Shown here: positions 46,403-57,938 of the stretch, in pieces
How the letters are laid out: each line of letters starts with the position of its first letter
Position numbering within the stretch: position 1 is the first letter of the stretch
Notes under the pieces: model-generated
Seen by the model: the letters and a program-made list of their open reading frames with translations, nothing else
What the model was told of the DNA's origin: nothing
Database searches by the model: none
From: Condylostoma magnum
Taxonomy: Eukaryota; Ciliophora; Heterotrichea; Heterotrichida; Condylostomatidae
Length of the DNA stretch: 64,000 bases
Assembly: GCA_920105805.1 (NCBI GenBank)
Contig: CAKKTI010000026.1
Coordinates: 35,772 to 99,771, forward strand
Direction: 5' to 3'
Made by a program: the position numbers and the translations under genes

Positions 46403-49317
46403 GTGAAATAGAACTATAAAATAGCACTCTAGACAAAATTCAATTTTCCTAATGGGCGTCTGATAACCTAGATTTTCATATAGCCTTGAAGCCATTTGAG
46501 CTGATTCCATCGTCAGTATCAGAAAGAGATATAATAAAGCAAAAGATGCAAGTGTTTGCTAGAAATATTCAGGACTAGTAAATCGTGTATATTTTATCTG
46601 CTAAATGGTGGGAGTAATGAAGAATTTATGTGCAGTATGAAAGAGATAACAATCTTCATTGTGATAGTGGCCTATATGGTAGGCCAAGGTCATTTAGTTA
46701 TAATATAAAACCAACTCAAATAGAAAATCAAGAAATTTCTGATCCTATAGATCCTAGAATGCTGTTGTAAGGCATTAGAGATTAGGATGATTATATTATA
46801 GTGAGTGAGGAAGTTTGGTTTTAACTTAAAGCTTGGTATGGAGGAGGGCCTGAGTATCCTAGGGAAGTAAAAATTATTAATGGATAGGTAGAAATTGATC
46901 TGTATCCGTTTATAATAAGTGCTAAAGTTTTCTCTAATGAAGATTAACCGTAAAAAGTGTAGATTTTGTGTAGTTAGTAAGAAAAAGTAGGTGATTTAAT
47001 TCAAAGAATTAACTAAAAAATAGATCAGCAGGATTAAGGAAGTTTATGAGGGAAAGTAAATGGGTAATATGCTTAATTGGATGAGCAACGGGATTTACAA
47101 GACTTGGAAGATTTTAAATCCTTAAATTATGTCATAGGACAGTAAAGGCCTATTTTAACTGATCCTGATTTTGAGTTTGAAGTAGGAGACCGCATTGAGT
47201 TTAAAGAAGGTTAATACCAAAATTGAAAAACTGGGAAATTAACTCATATTAATGAAAATCATTTTGTTATTCAATAGGACAATAGAAATTCTACTATAAG
47301 GTTAAATAAGTAAAACTCACCTATGATTAGAACTCCATAAAGAGTTGATATTTAATCAGGACAGTACTAAGGAGCTGCCGGACTACTTAATTTAGGAAAC
47401 ACATGCTATATGAATGCTGTTATTTAGTGCCTAGTACAAAGTCCTCTGTTAAGCGAATTTTTCTACGCTAAAGGGTACAAGAATATAATAGCCTAGAAAT
47501 AAAGCTAAAGCAAGGCAACGGAAGAATTTGCTAAACTTATACGAAAAATTAATAAAGAGCAAAAGCGTATAAGCCCATGTGCTTTTAGGTAAGAGTTCAT
47601 CAAGATTTATACACAGTTTTAAGGATTTGATTAGTAAGACAGTGCTGAATTTTTGAGAACTCTTATTGATAATCTCCATGAATCGCTTAAAAGAGGGAAT
47701 AGTATTGAGAATTACACATTTTCTCTAGATAACCCAGAAGCTCAAAAGGAAAGTGATACTTAATTATTGCATTGAAGGAAATTAGAAGGAACTTAAGGCT
47801 CGGTTATTTCAGATTTATTCGGGGGATAGACAAGAAGAGTAATGGTATGCAACCAATGTGGCTTTAGAAAGGTTATATTTGAATTAATGCTAGATATACA
47901 GCTACCCATTCCTTCTAAATCAGATTAAGAAACTTTAAAACTCAAAGTAATTAATAAGGACTATGAAATTATCAATGCTACTATCAATTTAGAGGGAGAT
48001 ACTAACTTTTAACAGTTTTAGGAATAGATCTGCTAGCTTTTTAAACTGAATCCATAGTTCTTAATGTTTTATACTGTAAGTAGTTACAGAGTATCTAGAC
48101 TTATAAATAAAGAGAACTTTTAAGACTTGAAAAGGATAAAGGGATAATTACAAATTTAAGAGTTGAATTTATCATACGATGATCTTCCATTTTATTCAGA
48201 ATCCTTCATACCAAATTATATTGAAAATCTATAAATAGGTGATACAGTAAAAACTGAAACAGCAAGATATGGTAAGGTTAAAGGGAAAATTCAAAGATTT
48301 GGTAATAAACGTATTGAAATAATCACAGAGTAGGAAAGAATGGTAAGAATTTAAGACATTTATAACATAGTAATCCCAAAGAATAAGCTTAGTATTATTA
48401 ACTTAAAAGTGTAATAAATAAAAACTATTGGGAAAATGGATTAATTCTTCGGAACATCCTTTATATTGCCTATTTATAGCAATAGTACTATAGAAGATCT
48501 TTCAAAAGAAGTTTTTAGCATAATAAAATTCTGAATAAATCCCTTGAAGTTAAAGAAATTCACTAAATTATAAGTAAATGAAATCTAATACAGCCCTGAT
48601 ATCGCTGACGATGTATACAATTTATACCTAATAAACGAAATTTCCCATTAATGCGCAATATGCGATCAAAGATGCACTGGATGCAAATTAGAACTATGTG
48701 AACTTTACTTAAGTGATATAAATAGAATCAACCAAGCCATTTTGATAATTCAATGAAGAAAACGTGATTTTATAAATACAGAACAGAAATTCACATAAAA
48801 GTAAGATTCTATTTCCATATATGACTGTATGTCGGAGTACTCTAAAGAAGAAACTCTTGAAATGGACTGTGAATGTGGCTCAAAATAATTCAAAAGTCAA
48901 ATAGAAATATGCAGACTTCCAGACATACTAATCCTCCAGCTTAAACGCTTCAGGTACTCAGACAGCTACTTTACAAAGCTTAATGACCATGTGGATTTTC
49001 CTCTTACAAATTTAGACGGAGGTGAATTGATGCCATAATAAAGAAAACTCCAAAATTCCTTAAGACATACTACATCTTAAAATGAACTTTATGACTTATT
49101 CGGAGTAGTAAATCATCTGGGAAGCGTATACGGAGGACATTATACCAGTTATGCCTTTAATTCCAGCGAAAACAAATGATTGTTATTTGACGATGATAGT
49201 ATAATGGAAATTACCAACTAGGTATAAGACCAGATCAATAACTCTAGAGCTTATATTCTCTTTTATAGACGGAAAATGTTTACAGGGAGTAATTTAGTTA
49301 ATTTTAAAGTTTTTTAG
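46399..49317 (+). CDS. Ubiquitin-specific protease with DUSP domain (USP4/11/15 type)
   Basis: 972 aa. A DUSP domain lies at residues 55-150 (VYILSAKWWEQWRIYVQYER, one Trp from TGA), then a Ubl-like region. The catalytic domain starts AAGLLNLGNTCYMNAVIQCL (Cys box, near 325), with QQDSAEFLRTLIDNLHE as QQD box, and ends YGGHYTSYAFNSSENKWLLF then DDDSIMEI (His box, near 910). Zn-binding CxxC pairs are visible (VCNQCGFRK; DCECGSKQ). A large insertion of about 350 residues separates the boxes, and it includes further CxxC motifs (CAICDQRCTGCKLELC). It should cleave ubiquitin from proteins; substrates unknown. Stop TAG 49315. Confidence 0.9.
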
Positions 49318-49327
49318 TATATAAAAG

Positions 49328-51226
49328 ATGTAGGATATTGAAATTCACAATTTGATCTTTATGATCCTATGCGGGGCATCTGTACTTGTTCAGTTAGTGA
49401 CTATTATATTGTTCATAATAGTAAAAGATATAAGACAGCCTCCTGGAACCTTGATGTTGTTTTAGACAATTTCTTAGTGCATATGCGACTTGCTGCATGG
49501 ACTATATCTATGAATGAGGACTGATACTTTTGATTTTATGATGGGATTTTGGTTATATTTCTAAATCTTAGTATGGGCTTATTTACTGGCCTTATAGATA
49601 GAAATCTAGTCAAGAGTTAGATATGATAGATTAGAAGGGTATTCCAGAAGTCCTTTTATTTATCATCTAGGCTCTAATCTATTATCCTTTATGTTCTTAA
49701 TCATACTACTGGGGCTATATAGTGAATAAGGACAGGAAATAACGTTTTACTCCTATATTCTTAGCTCGCAATTTCCAAGGTGGATAAAAAGCATTCTGTT
49801 TATGATGATGACAGTTGTGCTTATTATCATAGTTCCTTATAATTTCGCAAGAGATGTTGAGTACAAAGCTGCGATAATTCATAGGAATATTGGAATTTTT
49901 GTGATAATTTACATACTTTTGACTATCCCTGGATGTATTTAAGCAATCTTCTCAGGGGATGAGACTTAATTAACTTATTAGATTGCTATGGGCTGCAGTG
50001 CTTCTGTTGGATTCTTAACCTCTACTGTAAGGTTAATTCTAATGCATACTTCTAAGTAAAAATTAACAAAAATCTAACAACAATTACACAAGACGCTTTT
50101 AGATGCTGAGTAATTACAAAAAGTGTAATAAGAACTGCAAAGACGTGAACAGGCTAAATTAGAGGAGAAAAAGTAGCAAAGAGATTTGGATAAGGAAATA
50201 ATTGAGTTCTTTTTAATTTCTATAGATGCAGCTGTAAAGCAACTATAACCTATTTTCTATTATGCTTATCTTTATCAGTCTAAGAACCTATCACCCGGAT
50301 ACTACACTGAAACAAACATAAAAGAGATTAATCCAGCAGAGTATTTGGACGATTCAGCTAAAAATTTAGTAAGTGACAATTGTAAGTATTATACAGTTTT
50401 AAGATGCAAGGTTTAAATCATAGAATATGCTCCAATAGTTTTCCAGCATTTTAGGTAAGTAGATGGAATTGATAACAGTGAGCTTATAAAAGCTGTTGCT
50501 TTATAATACAACAAATAAAATATACTACAAAACAATAATAAAAAGATGAGCCTGTAGTTTATTACTCATGATAAAAAGTTCATAATCAATTTAGTATCCC
50601 AGGATAAAAGGAAAAGTTTGACCCATTCAATACTGTCTGATTTGCACTCATACTTAATAAACTAATCCTACAATAAATCCCTGATAGCAAGAATAGTAGG
50701 GTGCTACACCATCAAGCTTAAGAATCGTAACAGTTATGATCTAATAGTATATGAAAACCCTATTCCTCCGGATTATCAGGAAGAATATGTATTTTAGCTA
50801 AATGGCATCAAATTTAGTAGATAAACAATCGACCTGCAGAGCAGAATACAATAAGATGGCCACTTTAGAAGAGAAGGGCCTTTATTAGACAACGAATTCG
50901 AGGCTTTCCAGCGACATCTTTCCCTAAACTACGAAGAGGAAAGACTATTTCACCAAAAGATCCAATCTGATATTGACTTTTTAACAAGCATAAGTGTAAT
51001 TGACTATAATCTATATGTAGCCGTTGGTCCCACTTACCCAATTCAAAACCCTTTAACAAACTACAAACGACATATGCTACAAGGCCTATAAAACCCTCCA
51101 AGGACTTACTTTGTTTATATTAAAGACATTCTGAGTCTTACAAACACTCAGATGCAGACTCCTTAGGACTACGGAAACAAAATAAAGTCATTAGTAAATG
51201 AAATCACTATATGCAAGAAGCTTTAG
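49328..51226 (+). CDS. GPCR fused to a phosphatidylinositol-phosphate kinase domain
   Basis: 632 aa. Residues 10-250 hold seven hydrophobic segments, in cAMP-receptor-like order (LIFMILCGASVLVQLVTIIL; DLLHGLYLWMRT; ILLTIPGCIQAIFSGDE). A coiled-coil linker (QLQKVQQELQRREQAKLEEK) leads to a PIPK domain at 330-625: FQHFRQVDGIDNSELIKAVA, LQFITHDKKFIINLV, SYDLIVYENPIP, SDIDFLTSISVIDYNLYVAV. Such GPCR-PIPK fusions are known from Dictyostelium (RpkA), oomycetes and ciliates and couple a receptor to phosphoinositide synthesis. The Lys expected in FIIKT is Asn here, and DYSLL is DYNLY, so kinase activity may be altered. TAG 51224 is taken as stop because the next ATG lies 17 bases on. Confidence 0.85.
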
Positions 51227-51243
51227 TTAACTAATATCAAAAT

Positions 51244-52184
51244 ATGGAAAATTTGTTAATAAGACGTCACGGGTTCCAATAGCCTTGGCATCCTTTGTAG
51301 ATTTTGAGCTGGATTATAATGGTAGTAGAAGTAATACTGTCCTCATTGTTCATCATTCCTCTTTTAGATAAGGTGCCATAGGTAATATTAATCAGATTTT
51401 GTTTGTTACAATTTTCACAACTTCCCTATTTTTCGTGATTTTATACTGAATCAAGGGAACTTATTCAGATCCAACTGATCCTGTGGTATAAAACTACCTT
51501 GCATCAATAAAGTAACAAAAGCATTTTAACTCTGCCTAGTATGATTCTTTATGCACACTTTGCGATTCTCCTGTGTAGACTTCTAGTAAGCATTGTGGAT
51601 AATGCTTTAGATGTGTGCCTAATTTTGACCATCATTGCAAATGGTTGAATAATTGTATAGGGGAGTATAATTATCACATTTTTGTAAAATTGATTATCTC
51701 TCTAGAAACCCATATGGTCTTCGTATTGTCGTTCTCTATCACTATGCTGGCCTTGTGATTTATGGAAAGCAGTGATATATAAGACTCCTTTGATGATGTA
51801 TATCCTAATTTAGATTCTGCGTCATTCGTAACTATATAGGGAATTATTATATTGATATCTTTGCTGGTATTTGTTGGGAACACTAATTTAATTTTACTGC
51901 ATATTTGGCTTAGATGTCATAATATGACTACTTTTGAATATATTTTAGAATTAAGGTCAAGAAGAAATGAGGATAATAATATATAAAAGGTGCATGTTAT
52001 TTAACCCGGAGAGTTTGATTAGGCCTAGGATTCTTTAGAAGAGCATAGTGGAAGGCAGAATAAGCAGATTAACATTTCTACGACTAACCATCATGTATAG
52101 TAATTGATTAGGTAAATGGATTCTATATTATTAATTCTTGCGTTTAAATCTCTGAAAATGTTTATTATTATCCTAGAAGCATGA
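51244..52184 (+). CDS. DHHC palmitoyltransferase (ZDHHC1/11-like), one short intron
   Basis: About 305 aa after splicing. Exon 1 opens [20 protein letters not shown], the N-terminal hallmark of ZDHHC1/11 (RRNGW..P.HPLQI), followed by TM1. The frame then changes before TM2 ([20 protein letters not shown]). The zinc-finger core follows: [38 protein letters not shown], then [10 protein letters not shown] and two more TM segments. DHHC is intact, so it should transfer palmitate to protein Cys at Golgi or plasma membrane. The C-terminus is disordered; stops possible at TAG/TAA about 52108-52123 or TGA 52182, the last overlapping an ATG. Confidence 0.85.
51373..51395 (+). other. Short spliceosomal intron in the DHHC gene (23 nt, or 14 nt from 51382)
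   Basis: Family homology is in one frame before this point and in another after it, so 2 bases (mod 3) must be removed. Two GT-AG choices share the acceptor at 51395: GTGCCATAGGTAATATTAATCAG is too long to be forced and GTAATATTAATCAG (14 nt) is the minimum. Both restore the frame. The second contains a TTAAT branch-like motif. Confidence 0.65.
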
Positions 52185-52255
52185 GTAAAATTTACTTTAT
52201 CCCCTAAAACACCATAAAAATATACCAATATAAATATACTAAAACATATTTTTAT

Positions 52256-55200
52256 ATGCTACGAGAAAGAAAAAGTCCTCCTCTAACAGCTAGAGATACG
52301 TCAAGCAAGCTTAAATGATTAAAAAGATAAGAAGATACTTAATGAGCAGAAATAATGTTTAAAAAGTAAAACTAAAAGCTACGAGAAACAATTATGGGTA
52401 ATCAAACTCATAAAATTTTAAAAAGCAGTTCACCAGTTGACGAGGTTCGATTAATAACAGATCGTATAACCTTCTTTGATAAAAATAAGCATATACCGCT
52501 AAGTCCTAATAGTGATGTATCACACTTAAAAGATGGAAGAAGCTGAACTCAAAAATCCCGCATAAGAAGACTTGATATGTTCCCATTATAGTCGTGAGCA
52601 GAGAAAGCTTTGACTGAAAGAAATTAAGAAACTGATACCTAGAAAATAAGAAGTGATTTAGGAAGTCCTAATAGTAGGTAGCAAGTTGTTAATTTGTAGC
52701 AGTGATTATCATAGATAAAAGATAATGATTTAAAGGAATTAGAAGAAGTATTAGCTAGTAATTATCTAGACTCAAGGTAGAAATAATTGATTGAGAAAGC
52801 TACCGATACATATTCTTAGCTCATGAAAGAAATTATCAGATAAGTCAAAGTTCAATGCTATGAAAGAGGAGATCTCCTTATGGAAACGTTTTAGTTCTTT
52901 TTAAAGAAGTCCAGAAGTGAGTAAATACAGTTTGAAACATATATAAATCAACAATTGAGATAAAATGAATAATAAATTAAGCAAAAAGATAAATAAATTT
53001 AGAAAATTAAGCAAAATTATAAGAATAAGATTGAAATCCTGTATAAAAAAATAAACGATAAAACAGAGGTAATTGGGAAATTTCAAGAAGATAATAATTT
53101 TTTACAATAAAGACTATTTTAATCGATTACTAGGCTTAAAAATATTCAATCAGAAAGATAATCTAATCAGTAAAACTCAATTATTGTATCAAACCGTTCC
53201 AGTAATAAGATAAAACTTTCTGATTCGATAAATCCTCAAAATAAATGTGTTTTTAGACATAGATCTACATAAACCCAAGGCTAAGCAAATTCTCCATTTC
53301 CTGCTAGATTCACAATGAGAAATGGAATGAAGAACTAAATCCATGTACCAAAATATGATATTTAAAGGCAAATCTACATAGATATTCCCTCAATTGTGTT
53401 AGAGTATTCAGATTTTGCATAATAATACTACAGTAAGAGATTCAACATAAAGCCATACTGCCAAACCGTTCAACCTAATTCTTTAGACGAATCTCCATAG
53501 ACATAAAGAAGCAGAAAAATAGCTGCTTCATTTTAGTAAAAGATAGTATAGAACGACTAATAAGAAGATATTAGTTCATTTGGGTCTAATACTGAAACTG
53601 AAGAAATAGAGAAAATGTAAGAAATCGAAAAAATGTAGGAAATTGAGCTAAATTTCCAGTAAAATTAACCTAAAATCTCATTCAATCTATAAGAAATTAG
53701 TAATAGACAGTGGGGTTTATAATAAATTAGAAATAGACAGTAAAGTCCCTAATCAATTAGAAGTAGATAAATAGAGGAAGCATCATCCCAACATTCTTAA
53801 TTTGACAATATGTCCTTGTTATCCCCAATAAGCAAAAATTCTCAAACAATTATTAAAGGTAAGAGTTTTACAAGCTATATAAACTCAGTATAAGAAAATA
53901 TAAGAGAAAATGATATGTTTGATGTATTCTTAAACAGTGGAGATAGCTCTCCATAGTAAATTTGAAATTCTTTAGCAGTTTCAAGGGATATATCTTAAAT
54001 AAATATCACGTAATTAAATTTATATAGATCAAGGCCTTCCTCTAGAACTAGAACAACCAGGAAGAAAAGAAGGACTTTACAAAAATAAATCAATTCACCC
54101 ACTGATAATCAAATAGAGTACTCAGAAATCTAAGATAATAGTGAAGTTGAAAAATAAACAGTCATTAATAAACTAAAATAATTCTCAAAGAAATAACATA
54201 AAAAACCTCAAATAGTAAGACCAAGCTTTGGCTTCTAGAGTAAATGGTAAAATTTAATCAAAAGTCAATTTAACTATGCCAATCAAATTAATCAATTGTT
54301 TATATTAGGAGATTTTAAGAAGTAAAAAAGAAAATCTCAATTAACACTTCCAATGCTATGCAAAATGATAGGAAATTTCAATACTACAGCGTTTAAAAAG
54401 ATCAAACAAGGTAACTTTATTGACAATTTTGTTAATTTTGCTTATGATGACCTTAAACATAAATTCAATCTGCGGAAATTTACAGCAAGGAAACTTCGAG
54501 AGTTTTTATATGGATTGGTAAAGCATAGAAGAAACTTAAGGGCGTAATCTATCCTAAGATTAATAGGAGCTGGGAATAAAATAGGACTTTCAAGTTTTAA
54601 TAGTTTAAGTTATTTACACTATGCTTCAATTTGAGGATTTTTGATAAATTCACGTACTGGAATTTTATTGAATTTCAATGAAGCTGCTCCTGTACTTTAT
54701 TTTCCTTTTATTCGGTGCTTAGAATATGTAAGAGAAAATATAGAAAAAAATGTAAGTAGCTAGGCCTATTAAGCCTTATTAAAATCCATGGAATCTATTC
54801 TAGTATAGGATTCCAATAAGCTTAATATATCAGGAGTAATTGAATTTGATAGATTTGCCATGATTTGCATTAGTTAACTTGATGTTTTGATTACTGATAT
54901 ATAATAAGGAGTCGATTTGCTATACAGAGCTCTGTAGTTTTCCAATTCTGTAACAATTTACGATCTTTATTTAGCTTTAAAGGCCTTAAGCAGCACAAAA
55001 TTACAAAATTTTATAAGCTAGTATAATCCTTTTAACTAAATTAGAAGAAAGGAAGTAATAACAAGATATGATTTTCTTCATTTTTGCATATAAAATTTTG
55101 ATTGTAATCATACAAATATCCAGGGATTTATTAGAGCAAACAGCTTTGAATTTGAAGATTATTTTGATTTCTTGAAGCAACTAGAAATACAGCTTGATGG

Positions 55201-55360
55201 AATGCAAGAAGATCAGTTTTTATGCAATCTTTCCAAATAAGAATGAATAGACAAGAAATACAAGTTGTAAATTCAACAAAAAGAAGATTTTAAGCACTTT
55301 AAATTGGCTTTTGCTATATATTACTTAGAAATCCAAGAAACTATTGCAAGTCTTAGTTAG
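52256..55360 (+). CDS. Axonemal p28/TSNAXIP1-like coiled-coil protein
   Basis: 1034 aa from ATG 52256 (MLRERKSPPLTARDTSSKLK); an earlier ATG at 52181 is possible but gives an unnatural N-terminus. Around residue 180-230 the sequence DTYSQLMKEIIRQVKVQCYE then RGDLLMETFQFF matches the p28-type axonemal dynein light chain / TSNAXIP1 N-terminal domain (…ELIRQV.V.C.ERG.LL). Coiled coil follows (QNEQQIKQKDKQIQKIKQNY). The middle is long, disordered and Ser/Gln-rich; residues 680-1030 are helical and unrecognised (FNTTAFKKIKQGNFIDNF). Probably a ciliary component. Ends TAG 55358 or TAA 55364, about 20 bases before the next ATG. Confidence 0.65.
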
Positions 55361-55386
55361 TTTTAAAGCATTACAATAATACAAAA

Positions 55387-56409
55387 ATGGGAGGAACTGG
55401 TCAGAGTAAAGTAGAAGAAGATTTCCGTAAAATAGGACAAGAACTTCCTGAAAAGTACGTCGGGCTTGAAAATGTAAAATATATACAGAAAAGTAATCTC
55501 TGCTATGCCAACTCTGTCATTTAATCTCTTTTCTACAGTGAAGAATTCAGAAATAATATAATGAGCTAATAAATTCCTCTTAATACACTAACAGGCTAAC
55601 TTTAAAGCTTGTATTAGGTAATGCTAAGCTACAGAAAGCCATCGGGTTACTTAAGTACCAAAAGTTTTATGGGACAAGTTCGTTAATTAAACGTTTTGTT
55701 TGATAATGATGAGCATCACGATGCCCATGAGTTCCTGATGTGACTTATAAATTAAATAAACGATGAAGTTAAAAAGGTTTCCTAAATTCCTTAGAACTCT
55801 GAAAATCAGCCTAAATAATGAATAGAAAAGCTGTTTGAGGGGAAATTAAGCAACTAGATTAAATGTTTAGTATGTGAGAATGTATCGAATAGGGATGAGG
55901 TGTTTATGGATGTAGGACTGGAAGTAGAGCGCAACTCGTCGTTAATTTCAGCTTTAAAGAACTACAGTAGTGTAGAGACCTTAGCAGGAAATGATAAGTT
56001 TTTATGTGAAAACTGTATTTGTAAGCAAGAAGCTTAAAAGTGCGTAGTTATCAAAGAACTTCCTAATATACTTGTAATTCATCTCAAAAGGTTTAAGTAT
56101 TCCGAGCAATTAAGGCGATATACAAAACTGTGTTATAGAGTAGCCTTTCCTAATGAACTTAGGATCCCTAAAACTGCGGAATCCTGCATAGACAAGAGAT
56201 ATGAACTGTATTCTATTATAATTCATATAGGACAAGGCATTTAGTTCGGGCATTATATCACTTTTATTAAAAGCTATGGACATTGGATCAAATTTGACGA
56301 TGATTTTGTAGAGAGAGTCGATTTTAATCTAGTTCAGTACATTTTTGGCTCATCAAGAGATGATATGTCAGTGCCATGCGGTTATCTATTGTTTTATAGA
56401 GCTATTTAG
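55387..56409 (+). CDS. Ubiquitin-specific protease, USP12/USP46 family
   Basis: 340 aa, close to the usual 355-370. MGGTGQSKVEEDFRKIGQEL precedes the Cys box SNLCYANSVIQSLFYSEEFR. Then FDNDEHHDAHEFLMWLINQI (Trp from TGA), the zinc-binding pair CLVCENVSN and FLCENCICKQEAQK, IHLKRF-like NILVIHLKRFKYSEQL, and the His box GQGIQFGHYITFIKSYGHWI with KFDDDFVERVD. All catalytic elements are intact. USP12/46 act with WDR48/WDR20 beta-propellers; no clear WDR48 lies in the window. MGG at the start could be N-myristoylated. Ends FYRAI-TAG. Confidence 0.9.
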
Positions 56410-56431
56410 TTAATTAATCTTTTTATTATTT

Positions 56432-57895
56432 CTAAAAGTACATGATACTCATTATTATAGTAATAAATCCTCCTATAGATCCTATTATAATAAAGAGCCA
56501 TGCTAAAACTCTCTCAAATACTCCTATATCCGTTTTAATGTTTAAGTGGATTAGAGATGGTATTATTATAGATATAGGCGCAATAAAAATTGCCCCTAGA
56601 ATTGACAAATAGCTATCTGAATGGTCTAAAAAGGCAAATCCAAGTCCAATCGATACTAAAACTTCAATAATTCTTATACAAATGTTGGAAAAATGCGTCA
56701 TGTTTGGAAAAATCTACTCTGATATTATATTAATTGGTACTAAAAGCATAGGGAATGAGAAAATTACAGCTACTAGGTACCAACCGGTAAAAATAGCTTA
56801 GGTTGTATTCTAATCATAGTGTTAAGTGACTATTTTCATTAAGTCATTTCCGTATGTTAGGTAATAAAGTCCACCAAATGTGCAAAAAATCGTAGTGATT
56901 GTAATCATCATAGCAATAAGGACTCTTTCAAATTAATCTGAGTTCTTCATAGAGTTCTTAATCGGCAGTACTAAAGGAATACCTTCGAAACTGTATATGA
57001 CCATTCCAAATGTAATCATATATTCGTTAGTGTTAAAAGGTTAAACTGTATCATTAATACCGCCTTCTGACTATAATTATAATATTCCAAGTATAAAGTA
57101 ATACGCAATATTCGAGAGAATAATCAAATCAGCCAATAAGTGAGTAATTGCTAAATTGTGTAAGTTTTTTACCAAACAAAGCGGTATGTATAGAGCAATT
57201 TAAATAACAACAGAAATCCATAAATCAGAGGGCAGCCCAAAGTAATTAGTCACACTTTTAAAGTTATCATTAAAGAATATAACTAATATAGCAGAATAAC
57301 CTATTTAAGTAGCTACTAACCCAAGCTAAGTTAGTGCATACCCCGCCCTTCCTAAACTTTTATACGATAATTAAGCATAAGTTCCAACTTTCTTAGCCTC
57401 ACTAGCCCTAGAAAGCCAAAGCATGCAAATTGTGTTTATAAGTCCCAGCAAGCAGTAAATCGCTATAGTAAAGAACCATCCACCTAGCGCAAATGCCTTC
57501 GGCATGAATAAAATTCCTCCAGTTATCATAGATTTTATAAGAGAAAAGTAAGTTAAAAAGGCGGAACTTCCCTCCATTTCTATCTTTTTACTTCCTTTCC
57601 CGAAATTAGTCAGTCCCATAAGAGTAATGCTTTGCAAGCGGTCCAATAAGGAGATTTTTCATCCCAAGGGGGAAATGCTGTATGAAATTCCTACATTGTG
57701 ATTCTTATTTTAAAGAAAATCACGTCTGAATCCTCCTGGCTGGGCAATGCTAGAAGCTGTTAGTTTAGGAGGGATATACGACTACGAGCTTGACCTAGCT
57801 CCTGGCTTACGGTTTTTCTCTAAATGTTTAGCTAAATCAGCAATAGCCTCGTTGTGTATCTCTGAATTTTTGTCTAAAAGAGCCTCTTCTGACAT
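56432..57895 (-). CDS. Amino-acid transporter, AAAP family, paralogue 1
   Basis: 487 aa. The soluble N-terminus MSEEALLDKNSEIHNEAIAD contains a Ser-rich stretch and QPGGFRRDFLQN. About eleven TM segments follow, starting FSLIKSMITGGILFMPKAFA, typical of the first TM of AAAP/SLC36-38 carriers (…K…G.GiL..P..f), then FTIAIYCLLGLINTICMLWL and, near the middle, GMVIYSFEGIPLVLPIKNSM, the diagnostic FEG..lvLPi motif. Expected to carry neutral amino acids with H+ or Na+ across vacuole or plasma membrane. Ends IMSIMYF-TAG, 22 bases from the convergent USP gene. Tandem duplicate of the next gene. Confidence 0.9.
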
Positions 57896-57938
57896 ATTTA
57901 TACACTGAAATTTAAAGAACATGATATTTTAACTAATC

